Shown: positions 49,556 through 58,262 of the stretch, one piece after another
Position numbering within the stretch: the first letter of the stretch is position 1
Layout of the letters: each line of letters begins with the position of its first letter
Assembly (NCBI GenBank): GCA_965230565.1
Contig: CBDDLH010000001.1
Location: forward strand, 213,417 to 277,416
Length of the DNA stretch: 64,000 nt
Direction: 5' to 3'
From: BCD1 sp965230565
GTDB lineage: Bacteria > Bacteroidota > Bacteroidia > Chitinophagales > Saprospiraceae
Position numbers and translations under genes: made by a program
Notes under the pieces: model-generated
The model's input: only the letters and a program-made list of their open reading frames with translations
The model's database searches: none
Told to the model about the DNA's origin: nothing

Positions 49556-52500
49556 ATGAGACACATTCTTTACGTTTGTTTTGCACTTATTTTAAGTGTG
49601 ATTGGACTTAACGCACAAACCCTGAGCCCGGGCGATCTGGGGATTGCCGGATTTAACTCTGACAATCCGGATGATTTTGTCCTGGTGGCACTGACCGATA
49701 TATCTTCCGGTACTACGTTTAAGTTTACTGATAATGGCTGGAAATTGCCTGAAAATGAATTCAGAACTGGTGAAGGAATGCACATTGTTACTTTGACCAC
49801 GGATGTGTCCTGCGGGACTAATATGTACCTGAATGCTTCTTCTGTTGTGAATGTAAGTGGTGCTCCACTGGGTACAGTGGATACTCCTGGCAATGACTTT
49901 TTGTTGTCTACAGGGGGAGACCAGATTCTCGTTTACCAGGGCGATGAAACTACCCCTTCCTTTATTACAGCAGTGAATTTTGAAGGATCAGGTGTTTGGC
50001 AATCCACTGCATCAAACTCCAATACCTCCGGTCTTCCAACAGGATTGACAAATGGAACGAATTGCATTGCCTTATTTGAATCGGATAATGGTTCCTATGA
50101 TTGTACAGCCGGTGCAGGAACAGCGGCTGAAATCCTTGATGATATTTGTAATACAAATAACTGGACCATGAGCAACTCTCGCGTAACCCTTCCTGATTGC
50201 GGGTTCTCAGTAACGGACTGCGGCGGCGCCGGAGGTGAAGGTTGTGGTACATTGTTTATTTCTGAATATATTGAGGGTGGAAGCAACAATAAATGTCTGG
50301 AGTTTTATAATCCAACTGGATCGGCCATTGACCTGGATGCAGGAGGATATCAGGTTAAGGTTTATTTCAATGGTTCTCCTTCTGCCGGTACTACAGTAAA
50401 CCTTTCGGGAACTGTACCTGCAGGGGGTGTTTTTGTGCTTTGTGACAATGATGCTGCATCTCAGTTTTTAGCAATTGCAGATCAACAAACTAATTCCAGT
50501 CTCTGGAATGGTGATGATGCTATTGAGCTGGTCAATAGTTCCGGAACCCTGGATATTTTCGGTAGCATCGATGATGATCCCGGTTCAAGATGGGAATCTG
50601 CTAACGGAAATGATACCCAAAATCAAACCTTGGTCAGAAATTCAAATGTTTATCAGGGAATAACTGTAAACCCAGGAATTCCTGGAATTGGAGGATTTAC
50701 TACGCTGGAAACAGAATGGACTGAGTTTGGACAGGATTATATTGGAGACCTCGGCAGCCATACCTTCGACGGATGCCCTCCTCCGCCGGAGTGCAGCATT
50801 GATGCTATTATGATGGAAGTAACATCAGGATGTATCGATAACGGTACCATCAATATCGACGATGATTACGCTACTGCAAAGGTGACAGTTAAAGTTACAG
50901 ATGCTCCTGATATGGGAACCCTTGAACTCACTGGCGATCTAATCGGAAGTTATTCTCTTCCTGTAGGTGGCATTATGGGTGATATGGCAGTGTTCAGTGT
51001 TCAGATTCCTGCGGATGGCGGTCCTGTTTCTATTTCTGCTTTCTTCAGTGCTGATCCGGCTTGTGCATTATTGAACGGAAATGCGGCTACTGCCCCGGAA
51101 CCATGTTCAACTGTTCCGGATTGTGCTTACCCATTCTTCTCAGAGTACATTGAAGGTTCCGGAAATAATAAGTGTCTCGAGATTTATAATCCAACGGACA
51201 CTGATATTGACTTGAGCGACTATGTTATCCAGATTTATTCTAATGGAAACACCAATCCTAATCAAACGAAGAGTTTCGCTGATGGAGCTATTTTGCCAGC
51301 CAATGGTACCTATGTTATGTGTAGTACGCAAGCAGATGATGAGTTTATTGACCTTGCAGATGAATTGAACGGATCCGGTGGAACCTGGTTCAATGGTGAC
51401 GATGCTGTGACATTGGTGGCCCTTGCGCTGGAGAATGGACTGGATGTTAATATTGACGTGATCGGACAGATCGGATTTGATCCGGGATCTGAGTGGAATG
51501 TAGGTGGTGTTGACACCCAGAACAGAACCATCAGAAGAGCGCCTTTCGTTCAGGCTGGTGATAATAACGGACTCAATGCATTTGATCCAAGTGCAGAATG
51601 GGAACCATATGATATCAATACAGAATGGGGATTAGGGTATCACGGATCTTTCTGTCAGGAGCCTGGTGTTCCATTTGGATGGAATCCATTCAACATCGGT
51701 TGTGATGGTGGAAATTATGCTTACAACACAGGTACCGGTGAGTGGACCTTGACTTCAGAGTGTTACAATCCTAATGCTGGTCAGGATGATCTTACTTTTG
51801 CTTTCCAGGAGCAGTGCAGTGATGAAGTAGAATTGAGCGCCAAGATCGAAACTATTGACGGACTTGGTGTTGCCGGATTGATGTTCAGAGAATCTCTGAC
51901 ACCGGGATCCCCATACGTTTGGATTTACAAGTCAGCCGGAAACAACGTCAAATGGGGAATCAGGAAGACTGCCAATGGTGTTCCTCAGGTTCAGACCAAA
52001 TGGGCGTTTAATAAAAACTGGCTCAAGATCAGCCGCGATGGCTACCTGTTCAAAGGATACACTTCAACCAACGGAGTGATCTGGAAACTGGAATTCCAGT
52101 CATTTGTATTCATGGACGAGTGTCTCTTCGCCGGTCCTGCAATGCATAGTAATGTTGATTTCACCACAACGACTGCGGTATTCAGCAATGTAAACTTTGG
52201 CGGTAGTGGAGGAATGTTCCAGTCAGCAATCAATGTTGAAGAAGGTGACATTCAGGAAAATATCGACAGAACAGGCAATGCTACTGAAACCTTGCCACAA
52301 TTCTCACAGGATGCTGATGTGGAGGAAGTTACCTTGCGTCCTAACCCGGTAGAGAACTGGCTGGAAATTGACCTGCCACAAGGATTTGGCGAGCAGGTTC
52401 AGCTTACCATTGTTGATATGAATGGTAAAGTTGTTTACACGGAAAATATTGAAAATGAGATGTCAGTTTTGGCATTGGATGTTGCTGCACTGAATTTGAG

Positions 52501-52573
52501 CAAAGGAACTTACATTTTGAACCTTAGATCAGAGGTGCAGAATGTGACTAAGCGCTTTGTTAAAGCACAGTAA
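49556..52573 (+). CDS. Lamin-tail-domain secreted protein with T9SS type-A tail
   Basis: 1,005 residues. Signal peptide (HILYVCFALILSVIGLNAQ). An N-terminal region (~20-215, with SPGDLGIAGFNSDNPDDFVLVAL) is lamin-tail-like. Clear LTD modules begin at FISEYIEGGSNNKCLEFYNP (~230) and FFSEYIEGSGNNKCLEIYNP (~525), each ending in a GDDAVxLV/NDTQNxTLxR block. A concanavalin-like (DUF1349-type) domain lies at ~720-890, and the sorting domain spans the last ~75 residues (LRPNPVENWLEIDLP). LTD modules often occur next to secreted nucleases or phosphatases, but no nuclease domain is seen here. Function probably in binding; not known. Confidence 0.9.
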   Translation: MRHILYVCFALILSVIGLNAQTLSPGDLGIAGFNSDNPDDFVLVALTDISSGTTFKFTDNGWKLPENEFRTGEGMHIVTLTTDVSCGTNMYLNASSVVNVSGAPLGTVDTPGNDFLLSTGGDQILVYQGDETTPSFITAVNFEGSGVWQSTASNSNTSGLPTGLTNGTNCIALFESDNGSYDCTAGAGTAAEILDDICNTNNWTMSNSRVTLPDCGFSVTDCGGAGGEGCGTLFISEYIEGGSNNKCLEFYNPTGSAIDLDAGGYQVKVYFNGSPSAGTTVNLSGTVPAGGVFVLCDNDAASQFLAIADQQTNSSLWNGDDAIELVNSSGTLDIFGSIDDDPGSRWESANGNDTQNQTLVRNSNVYQGITVNPGIPGIGGFTTLETEWTEFGQDYIGDLGSHTFDGCPPPPECSIDAIMMEVTSGCIDNGTINIDDDYATAKVTVKVTDAPDMGTLELTGDLIGSYSLPVGGIMGDMAVFSVQIPADGGPVSISAFFSADPACALLNGNAATAPEPCSTVPDCAYPFFSEYIEGSGNNKCLEIYNPTDTDIDLSDYVIQIYSNGNTNPNQTKSFADGAILPANGTYVMCSTQADDEFIDLADELNGSGGTWFNGDDAVTLVALALENGLDVNIDVIGQIGFDPGSEWNVGGVDTQNRTIRRAPFVQAGDNNGLNAFDPSAEWEPYDINTEWGLGYHGSFCQEPGVPFGWNPFNIGCDGGNYAYNTGTGEWTLTSECYNPNAGQDDLTFAFQEQCSDEVELSAKIETIDGLGVAGLMFRESLTPGSPYVWIYKSAGNNVKWGIRKTANGVPQVQTKWAFNKNWLKISRDGYLFKGYTSTNGVIWKLEFQSFVFMDECLFAGPAMHSNVDFTTTTAVFSNVNFGGSGGMFQSAINVEEGDIQENIDRTGNATETLPQFSQDADVEEVTLRPNPVENWLEIDLPQGFGEQVQLTIVDMNGKVVYTENIENEMSVLALDVAALNLSKGTYILNLRSEVQNVTKRFVKAQ

Positions 52574-52602
52574 TTATTTGATACAATATAAATAGTTTTA
52601 CG

Positions 52603-52643
52603 ATCCTGACTTCGGAATAAATGCCGGAGTCGGGATTTTTTTG
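52603..52643 (+). terminator. Terminator after the LTD protein gene
   Basis: A 13-bp stem with two G-T pairs (52603-52615 with 52624-52636) and an 8-base loop, running into TTTTTTTG. Starts 30 bases past the stop codon. Confidence 0.85.
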
Positions 52644-52784
52644 TTTACTTCCTTTATCAAACTTCGAACCCTTCTTCCTGACATTTCCAAAATTACTATT
52701 ATCTTGTTCTGACTTATTCTCAGACCTTAGTTGTGCGGTTGATTTTGTTGTTCATATTTCAAAAAAATGATAACCCGCAACTTT

Positions 52785-52985
52785 AAAAAATTCGCTCATC
52801 CCCATTTTAGGGTGAAGAACCTGAATAGAAGGTTTCGATTCCATTGGGTTGGGCAGGACAATTAGACAATTAGACGGTTCGACAATTAGAGTAATTTTTT
52901 GAAAAACCTGATCTAAATATCTAAAAGTCAAAAGGTCTAACAATCTATCGCTCACCCCATATTGGGGATGAGCGAAAAAATTAAA
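52785..52985. repeat. Inverted-repeat-flanked intergenic segment
   Basis: TTCGCTCATCCCCA (52791-52804) and its exact reverse complement (52963-52976) bound about 160 bases that hold short direct repeats (GACAATTAGAC, GACAATTAGAG). The right copy is also part of a local hairpin (52949-52974). No transposase, so this could be a miniature element or a leftover of one. The remainder of the gap (52644-52996) holds nothing else recognisable. Confidence 0.5.
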
Positions 52986-52996
52986 ACAAATAACCC

Positions 52997-53536
52997 ATGC
53001 TTAGATTCCTGTTAGCACTTCCCGTATTCCTGATGTTAGTGGCCTGCGGACCACAGAAAGGCAATGAAACCGTAGTGATCAAGGACCTTTATTCCATGGA
53101 GGTTCCCAATGCACTGAATCCTACTACTGACCTCAATGAAGATGCTTCCCTGCAGTATCAAAATGTTTTTAAAGAACTCTATGTGATCGTTATTGATGAA
53201 ACGGCTTCAGAGTTTAAGGAGGCGCTTATAGAAAATGGTATTGACAGCCTTTATACCAATGATCTCTACGGATATAGTGATCTTTTGATGACAGGTGTAA
53301 ATTTGGAATTGGGTAAAGGCGGAACTCCTGAATTCATCGACAAAGACATCAACGGCCTGGAGGCACGTGTTGTGGATCTGGAGGCTGTGTATGACGGATT
53401 GGATATCTTCTACAAATTTGCATTCCTCCAGGGTGAAGAACACTATTACCAAATAATGACCTGGTGCCTGGCCGACAGAAAATTCGTGCACCAGCAGGAT
53501 ATGGATGATATGATCAATTCCTTCCGGGAGTTGTGA
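52997..53536 (+). CDS. Lipoprotein of unknown function
   Basis: 179 residues. Signal and lipobox: FLLALPVFLMLVACGPQ, Cys as lipidation site. The remainder (VIKDLYSMEVPNALNPTTDLNEDASLQYQN ... GLEARVVDLEAVYDGLDIFYKFAFLQGEEHYYQIMTWCL) has a PsbP/MOG1-like alternation of strands and helices, but no family can be named. It is a single gene, plus strand, flanked by repeat-rich gaps. Confidence 0.7.
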   Translation: MLRFLLALPVFLMLVACGPQKGNETVVIKDLYSMEVPNALNPTTDLNEDASLQYQNVFKELYVIVIDETASEFKEALIENGIDSLYTNDLYGYSDLLMTGVNLELGKGGTPEFIDKDINGLEARVVDLEAVYDGLDIFYKFAFLQGEEHYYQIMTWCLADRKFVHQQDMDDMINSFREL

Positions 53537-53678
53537 TGATCGTTAAGTTGCGGGTTACGTGTTTCGAGTTATTCCGGGGTATAAAATACTTCGTAGTGAC
53601 CTTTGCACATCATTTGCGTTCATAGCGGTTAAAAAACCAGAAATCGAACCCGTAACCCGTAACCCGCAACAATAATAT

Positions 53679-54500
53679 TTACCGTTTCACATTGAAAATT
53701 CCGGAATAAAGAGTATTTAAATCCGGCAGGATTTCTTTAAACTTCTCCGGAAAGTCAAAAAAGAATAAGATGCTCACAGCCAGGGTGCTGATGTCGTCGA
53801 TGTTCATGTATTTAAAAACCGCTTCTTTTTTGAAACCGCTTATTTGCTCCAGAGGTGTCCATATGGCCTCTTCCAATTCCGGCCACGGCTCGGTAGGGTA
53901 GCTGTCGATAAATACCTTGGCATATTCATAAAGTCCTACATTAAAATACTGGTGCGGCTGGACAAAACCGTGCATCAGATGTTCTGCCGAGAACATGATT
54001 ACCCCGTCGTGGTCGTAGATCTCGGAAGGATGAATATTTCGAGGGTATTGCGGGGAAGGGAAAGCCTTGGGATAAACAATTATGTGTTCGTATTTCGGAA
54101 ATAAAAAATCTTCCTTTCCCAAAGAAATCTCCACGGCACAAGCGGCGGCAACGGCTTTAACATCCTGAGGTACTTTTTCGAAGACCTTGGGCATATAATC
54201 TGCCGCGATCATATAAAGGGACACGCGGTCGCGAAACTTTTTTTTCTCCTCTACGGAAAGGTTTTGGTAAAAACGCATTTTCTTTTGAAAAAACATGGTC
54301 AGAGGCTTGGGCAATGCCGGAGGATTTTCTTTATACCAATACCAGTCGATCTGTGGACTTAAAACGTACAACACCGCTAACATAATGACACAGGGAATCA
54401 AATACCAGGACCAGGTCGGGTCAGAAAAAGTTTTGTACAGTACAAAGATGCCTGCTATCATAAAAGGAGCTGCTAATAATCTCCACGGGGACATTTTCAT
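53679..54500 (-). CDS. MtfA-like (M90 family) protein lacking the zinc motif
   Basis: 273 residues. Two hydrophobic segments at the N-terminus (~10-45), then an MtfA-like domain: FFQKKMRFYQNLSVEEKKKFRDRVSLYMIAADYMP, VAAACAVEISLGKEDFLFPKYEHIIVYPKAF, and HPSEIYDHDGVIMFSAEHLMHGF. Where MtfA has the HEFAH catalytic motif this protein reads YEYAK (in FNVGLYEYAKVF), replacing both zinc-binding His. It is therefore probably not an active peptidase but a binding protein (inference). Alternative starts at 54500 or 54494. Confidence 0.8.
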   Translation of the reverse strand: MKMSPWRLLAAPFMIAGIFVLYKTFSDPTWSWYLIPCVIMLAVLYVLSPQIDWYWYKENPPALPKPLTMFFQKKMRFYQNLSVEEKKKFRDRVSLYMIAADYMPKVFEKVPQDVKAVAAACAVEISLGKEDFLFPKYEHIIVYPKAFPSPQYPRNIHPSEIYDHDGVIMFSAEHLMHGFVQPHQYFNVGLYEYAKVFIDSYPTEPWPELEEAIWTPLEQISGFKKEAVFKYMNIDDISTLAVSILFFFDFPEKFKEILPDLNTLYSGIFNVKR

Positions 54501-54632
54501 GTGTCTTGTGTTTTGTGCAAAAGCAAAGTAAAGAAATACTGCCTAAGGAACCTTTTTTTTAGGTGCTTTGTTATTGATAAAGAGCGGTTTTTAAAATAAA
54601 AGCAGATTTTATTGAAATTTTTTTTCTTCCCT

Positions 54633-54664
54633 ATTGTGAAATTTGAAAATTAAATCTAAATTTG
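54633..54664 (+). promoter_or_regulatory. Likely promoter of tRNA-Phe
   Basis: TAAATTTG at 54657-54664 is a full -7 consensus. ATTG at 54633-54636, 20 bases upstream, is a one-mismatch -33 box. The expected transcript start is near 54671, about 65 bases ahead of the tRNA. Confidence 0.6.
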
Positions 54665-54735
54665 CAACCGCTAAATAAGTAAGGCAGATTATGAATTGAA
54701 GAATTCCGCTTTTCTGAACAACTTATCAAGTGGAT

Positions 54736-54808
54736 GGTGCGGTAGCTCAGTTGGTAGAGCACAGGACTGAAAATCCTGGTGTCGGCGGTTCGAACCCGCC
54801 CCACACCA
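54736..54808 (+). tRNA. tRNA-Phe (GAA)
   Basis: 73 bases, CCA not encoded. D-arm GCTCAGTTGGTAGAGC, anticodon arm AGGACTGAAAATCCT giving anticodon GAA, T-arm GGCGGTTCGAACCCGCC. The acceptor stem has one C-A mismatch (fifth pair) among seven. A terminator follows. Confidence 0.95.
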
Positions 54809-54816
54809 CAAAAAAA

Positions 54817-54843
54817 AGCCTCGACATTTGTCGGGGCTTTTTT
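54817..54843 (+). terminator. Terminator after tRNA-Phe
   Basis: Stem AGCCTCGAC (54817-54825) with GTCGGGGCT (54830-54838), one T-G pair, loop ATTT, then a T-run. An A-run precedes it, so it may also serve the convergent gene ending at 54876. Confidence 0.8.
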
Positions 54844-54875
54844 GGTTTATGGGTCTCTTGAAATTTCTTTCTGTT

Positions 54876-56000
54876 TTATTTATTCAACCGCACCGCTTTC
54901 CCTTTTTTCGCACTTTTACTTGCTGCTTCCAGAATTTCCACAACAATCATGTTATTCTCCAGTGATGACAGATCGTAGGGTGGGAGGGAAATATCCCCTT
55001 TTATAACCGCCGCGAACATAGCAAAAGGATCATCATAAGGCGCTGAAGGGAATTCCAGGGTTAGCCGCTGAACCTTATTATTTTCGCTGAGCTGATAGCT
55101 GATATCCGTATTGTTTTCACTGATGGCATAACCGGTCTTTCCATAAACTTCCATATCCTTGCGGCTGACGGGCCAGTTCCAGGAGGCCTGGATAATGCCT
55201 TGCATTTTCGGGTATTCCAGTACAATAGTGGCTTCATCATCAACTTTGGGATATACTTCCGGTTTGATGGTTTGGGTGATCGCACTAACGGAGATTGGTT
55301 TTTGTCCTTTGTTGAGCCAGGTGATGAGATTGGCGCCATAACATCCGAAATCCGTCAGGGCACCACCGCCATTGAGTTTGGGGTCTGTTAACCATTCGAG
55401 AAATTCTTTGCTGCAGCCAATTTCCTTCGGGCCACGGTGGCCATCGTGAACTACAATTTTCCTCAAATCACCCAATTCATTTTTTTGGACCATTTGAAAC
55501 ACCTTGTGATTGGATGGGTACCAGGTAGTTTCGTAATTGGTGAGCAAATGAATGCCGTGTCTTCGGGCAAGTTCCTGCATTTTTTGAGCGTGTTTCACAC
55601 TCACTGCAAGTGGTTTTTCCACCATTACGTGAATGCCTGATGGCGCGCAGGTTTCCACGATCTCCAGATGTTGATAGATGGAGGTAAAAACAAACACTGC
55701 TTTGGGGGAACAAGCTTCGATCATATCCTCCGTCGTGCTGTAGACCAGATCCATTGAAAAATCATAACTTTTGGCGAAGCGTTTGGCCAGCTCCTGGTTA
55801 GGTTCCACAATGCCCACGATTTTAATATCTCCCCGGTCAGGTCTTCCGAGTATCCAATGCACGTGATCATGGCTGAGACCGATGACGGCCACGGGGAGAG
55901 GTTCTGGTTCAGCAGAGATGTTATTTGCTGATGCCTTAATATGGAAAAGAGAAAAAACCAGGAATATCATTGAAGAAACCAAAGAAAATGTTTTGAACAT
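54876..56000 (-). CDS. Exported Gfo/Idh/MocA-family oxidoreductase
   Basis: 374 residues from the Met at 56000, where a signal peptide starts (MFKTFSLVSSMIFLVFSLFHIKASANN); a Met at 56090 would overlap the upstream gene and bury the signal. The NAD(P)-binding fold follows with PVAVIGLSHDHVHWILG, a nucleotide-binding Gly-rich start variant, and HVMVEKPLAVS holds the EKP motif with the catalytic-region Lys. DFGCYGANLITWL is in the C-terminal domain. Members reduce or oxidise sugars and related compounds; exported forms are common in Bacteroidota. The substrate is not readable. Confidence 0.88.
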   Translation of the reverse strand: MFKTFSLVSSMIFLVFSLFHIKASANNISAEPEPLPVAVIGLSHDHVHWILGRPDRGDIKIVGIVEPNQELAKRFAKSYDFSMDLVYSTTEDMIEACSPKAVFVFTSIYQHLEIVETCAPSGIHVMVEKPLAVSVKHAQKMQELARRHGIHLLTNYETTWYPSNHKVFQMVQKNELGDLRKIVVHDGHRGPKEIGCSKEFLEWLTDPKLNGGGALTDFGCYGANLITWLNKGQKPISVSAITQTIKPEVYPKVDDEATIVLEYPKMQGIIQASWNWPVSRKDMEVYGKTGYAISENNTDISYQLSENNKVQRLTLEFPSAPYDDPFAMFAAVIKGDISLPPYDLSSLENNMIVVEILEAASKSAKKGKAVRLNK

Positions 56001-56050
56001 AAAAGCAGCATTTGTTTTTGAATAAGGAATAAAGCGATGTGAATTTAAGA

Positions 56051-56497
56051 TCATTTGATGAAATTTTCCACTTCTCCCCACGTATCCCAAATGACCTGGA
56101 GCTTTTGATTGAATTCAACACTGTCTGCACTGACTTTCAATTCATCAAAAAGCTCATGCATCTCTCCACGCAGATCAGGGTGTTGGTCGGTTAAAGAAAT
56201 CATGTTTGTCCATGCATCCATGTGTTGTTCAAATGCTTTGGAAAATTTTTCGGGACAATCCTCAAAATCAAGCTTCCGAATACTTTGAACATAATTTTCA
56301 ATCGTCTCGCTCAATGGGATAGATTCACAGGCATGGTTGCGGATCGTTCCAAGGGAGTCGTCCATTTGAATGATCAAATCAATGCAGGAAGTCGGGTTGG
56401 CAGCTTCGGATTCATTGGATTCTTTATTAACATTGGTATTGCATGATGTCAGCAACAGCATCAAGCCCAGGAAAATGGTGGAAAATAAATTTTTCAT
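56051..56497 (-). CDS. Lipoprotein of unknown function
   Basis: 148 residues. Signal and lipobox: FSTIFLGLMLLLTSCNT. The mature part is helical (CIDLIIQMDDSLGTIRNHACESIPLSETIENYVQSIRKL ... KFSKAFEQHMDAWTNMISL), with two further Cys. No family recognised. The stop lies 50 bases before the Gfo/Idh/MocA start, so both may be in one operon. Confidence 0.7.
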   Translation of the reverse strand: MKNLFSTIFLGLMLLLTSCNTNVNKESNESEAANPTSCIDLIIQMDDSLGTIRNHACESIPLSETIENYVQSIRKLDFEDCPEKFSKAFEQHMDAWTNMISLTDQHPDLRGEMHELFDELKVSADSVEFNQKLQVIWDTWGEVENFIK

Positions 56498-56532
56498 CTT
56501 ATGATAATTTTAGCTCAATAGTAATCACATGA

Positions 56533-56585
56533 ATAAATACTATTTTTCCAAAAAACCAGCAACCAGCAACCAGCAACCAGCAACT
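56533..56585 (+). repeat. Truncated palindromic repeat (copy E) joined to CAACCAG run
   Basis: ATAAATACTATTTTT and centre CCA (56533-56550) followed by only AAAAA of the right arm, then directly CCAGCAACCAGCAACC repeats to 56585. The junction shows the palindrome and the CAACCAG tandem belong to one composite element. A GC-rich GACATCCGCGACACGAGTGTC block follows at 56596-56616. Confidence 0.75.
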
Positions 56586-56630
56586 GGAACGCAGTGACAT
56601 CCGCGACACGAGTGTCGGGACAGCAACTAC

Positions 56631-57032
56631 TCAAAACTCTATCGTGTACGAATATCCGCCACTCTTATTCTTATCTTGATCCTTTGGCTCCTCTGCTGTC
56701 TTTTTAGTCTTCGTGACATTGTATTGAATGGACGTTTTGGGCTTTGCCACTTTTTTGGGAAGTCTGAAATGTATAGTGATGTTTTTATAGAAGAGCACTT
56801 TGACTTTTCTGTTTTTGGGAACCTGGAATTTGAATAATTTAACAATGCGCTGGGCTTCTTCATCACACCCGTGTCCTAATCCGGCGATGATTTTAGTGTC
56901 GACTACATTTCCTTTGAAATCAATGGAATAACGCACTTTTACAGGGCCTTCCACCTTTGCTTTGAGGGCTTTTTCCGGATATTTCATGTTTTCCCTGACA
57001 AAAGCTTTCATAGCCTTAGGGCCCACCTTCAT
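56631..57032 (-). CDS. TonB C-terminal-domain protein without a membrane anchor
   Basis: 133 residues. Residues ~5-90 match a TonB C-terminal domain (FVRENMKYPEKALKAKVEGPVKVRYSIDFKGNVVDTKIIAGLGHGCDEEAQRIV). It has no N-terminal membrane segment, and the family-typical proline-rich spacer is absent. The C-terminal ~40 residues are a Lys/Thr-rich tail. In family terms such domains touch TonB-dependent outer-membrane receptors, which an anchorless form could not do unless exported by another route; the role is unclear. The upstream in-frame region gave no better start. Confidence 0.75.
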   Translation of the reverse strand: MKVGPKAMKAFVRENMKYPEKALKAKVEGPVKVRYSIDFKGNVVDTKIIAGLGHGCDEEAQRIVKLFKFQVPKNRKVKVLFYKNITIHFRLPKKVAKPKTSIQYNVTKTKKTAEEPKDQDKNKSGGYSYTIEF

Positions 57033-57263
57033 AAAAGGGTTTCTTGATAAAATGTTTGTCCTTTTTTTCTTTTTGCATTTTCTTCAGTGAAGATTGGTTA
57101 AGTACGTTGAAGGTCAAAAAGTTAGCCTGAAATTGTGTAAAACGGGCTTTGTGTAAAACTAAACAAAAGTGAAAAAAAACTGGCGTTTCTCAGGGAAAAA
57201 CCTTAAATTGAAATATTGAACCAACTAGCATTGCTGAAGAAGCGCTGAGAAAAGAATTTGTGA

Positions 57264-58157
57264 ATGCATAGGAACACCTTTATTCAATTTCTTCGTTACG
57301 AAAAGCGGTTTTCACCGCACACTATTCTCGCATATCAAAATGATTTGGATCAGTTCCTGCGCTATCTGGAAACAACTTTCGGTATTACCAAGGCAGAGGA
57401 GATCAGACACACCCAGGTGCGTTCCTGGGTGGTGGAAATGATGACTGAAGGATATTCTCCACGTTCCATTCGTCGAAAACTGTCCACACTGAAAACATGG
57501 TTCCATTTTCTGATGAAAAGGGAAGCGATTACTCGTGATCCCATGTTAAAGGTCAATTTACCCAAAATTGAAAAGCGATTGCCTTCCGTAGTAAGACCGG
57601 AGAACCTGGACCGGCTTTTTTCTGAAATTGGTTTTGATCATGACTTTGAAGGATTGCGCAACCGCCTGATCCTCGAAATGTTATACGCTACGGGTATGCG
57701 TCGTTCCGAGTTGATCAACCTTAAAATCAAGGATATTAACTTTCCTCAAAGGAATCTTAAAGTAACCGGAAAAGGGAATAAACAGCGGCTTATTCCGTTC
57801 GGACCTTCCCTGGATAATGCTATCCGAAAATACCTGGAAGCTCGAGATGCCGAATTCCCTCATTCGTCGATAGAAGTGTTATTCCTGACGGGAAAGGGCA
57901 ACCCGATCTATCCAAAACTAGTTTATAATATAGTGAACAGAAGCTTGTCAAAAGTGACGAGTTTGAGCCATAGAGGTCCCCACGTTTTAAGGCATTCATT
58001 TGCCACGCATTTGTCGGAAAACGGGGCAGACCTCAATGCAATAAAAGAACTTCTGGGGCATAGCAATTTGGCTGCGACCCAGATTTACACACACAATTCG
58101 ATAGAAAAATTGAAAAAGACGTACCAACAGGCACATCCGAAGGCAAAGTCCAAATAG
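57264..58157 (+). CDS. xerC: Tyrosine recombinase XerC/XerD
   Basis: 297 residues, the usual Xer length. The N-terminal SAM-like domain (FIQFLRYEKRFSPHTILAYQNDLDQFLRYLE) is followed by the catalytic domain: ATGMRRSELINL (catalytic Arg), VTGKGNKQRLIPF (Lys), GPHVLRHSFATHL (His-x-x-Arg), LLGHSNLAATQIYTHN (His and nucleophile Tyr). It resolves chromosome dimers at dif. XerC and XerD cannot be told apart by eye; in Bacteroidota this gene commonly precedes the hibernation factor gene, as here. Confidence 0.93.
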   Translation: MHRNTFIQFLRYEKRFSPHTILAYQNDLDQFLRYLETTFGITKAEEIRHTQVRSWVVEMMTEGYSPRSIRRKLSTLKTWFHFLMKREAITRDPMLKVNLPKIEKRLPSVVRPENLDRLFSEIGFDHDFEGLRNRLILEMLYATGMRRSELINLKIKDINFPQRNLKVTGKGNKQRLIPFGPSLDNAIRKYLEARDAEFPHSSIEVLFLTGKGNPIYPKLVYNIVNRSLSKVTSLSHRGPHVLRHSFATHLSENGADLNAIKELLGHSNLAATQIYTHNSIEKLKKTYQQAHPKAKSK

Positions 58158-58240
58158 CCAAATTTCAAAACCCAATTTATAAAAAAGAGAAATTGGGAAT
58201 TTTGACAAATTGAAGATTGGAAATTGATTTTTGGATTTTG

Positions 58241-58262
58241 CTCAGATTTATCAAAATCTGAG
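58241..58262 (+). terminator. Possible weak terminator between xerC and hpf
   Basis: A 9-bp stem CTCAGATTT (58241-58249) with AAATCTGAG (58254-58262), loop ATCA, then TTTAG. A second hairpin (58171-58178 with 58190-58197) lies upstream. Weak T-run, so read-through into hpf is likely. Confidence 0.4.

Noticed and set aside
53547..53670. GTTGCGGGTTACG and CCCGTAACCCGCAAC stretches flanking a 100-base gap
   Set aside because: A short imperfect inverted repeat; too little to call a mobile element, though similar fragments occur near 30575 and 41540.
57264..58157. Tyrosine recombinase as a phage or island integrase
   Set aside because: Size, motifs and the neighbouring hibernation factor gene fit the housekeeping XerC/D locus; no attachment-site repeats or phage genes are nearby.
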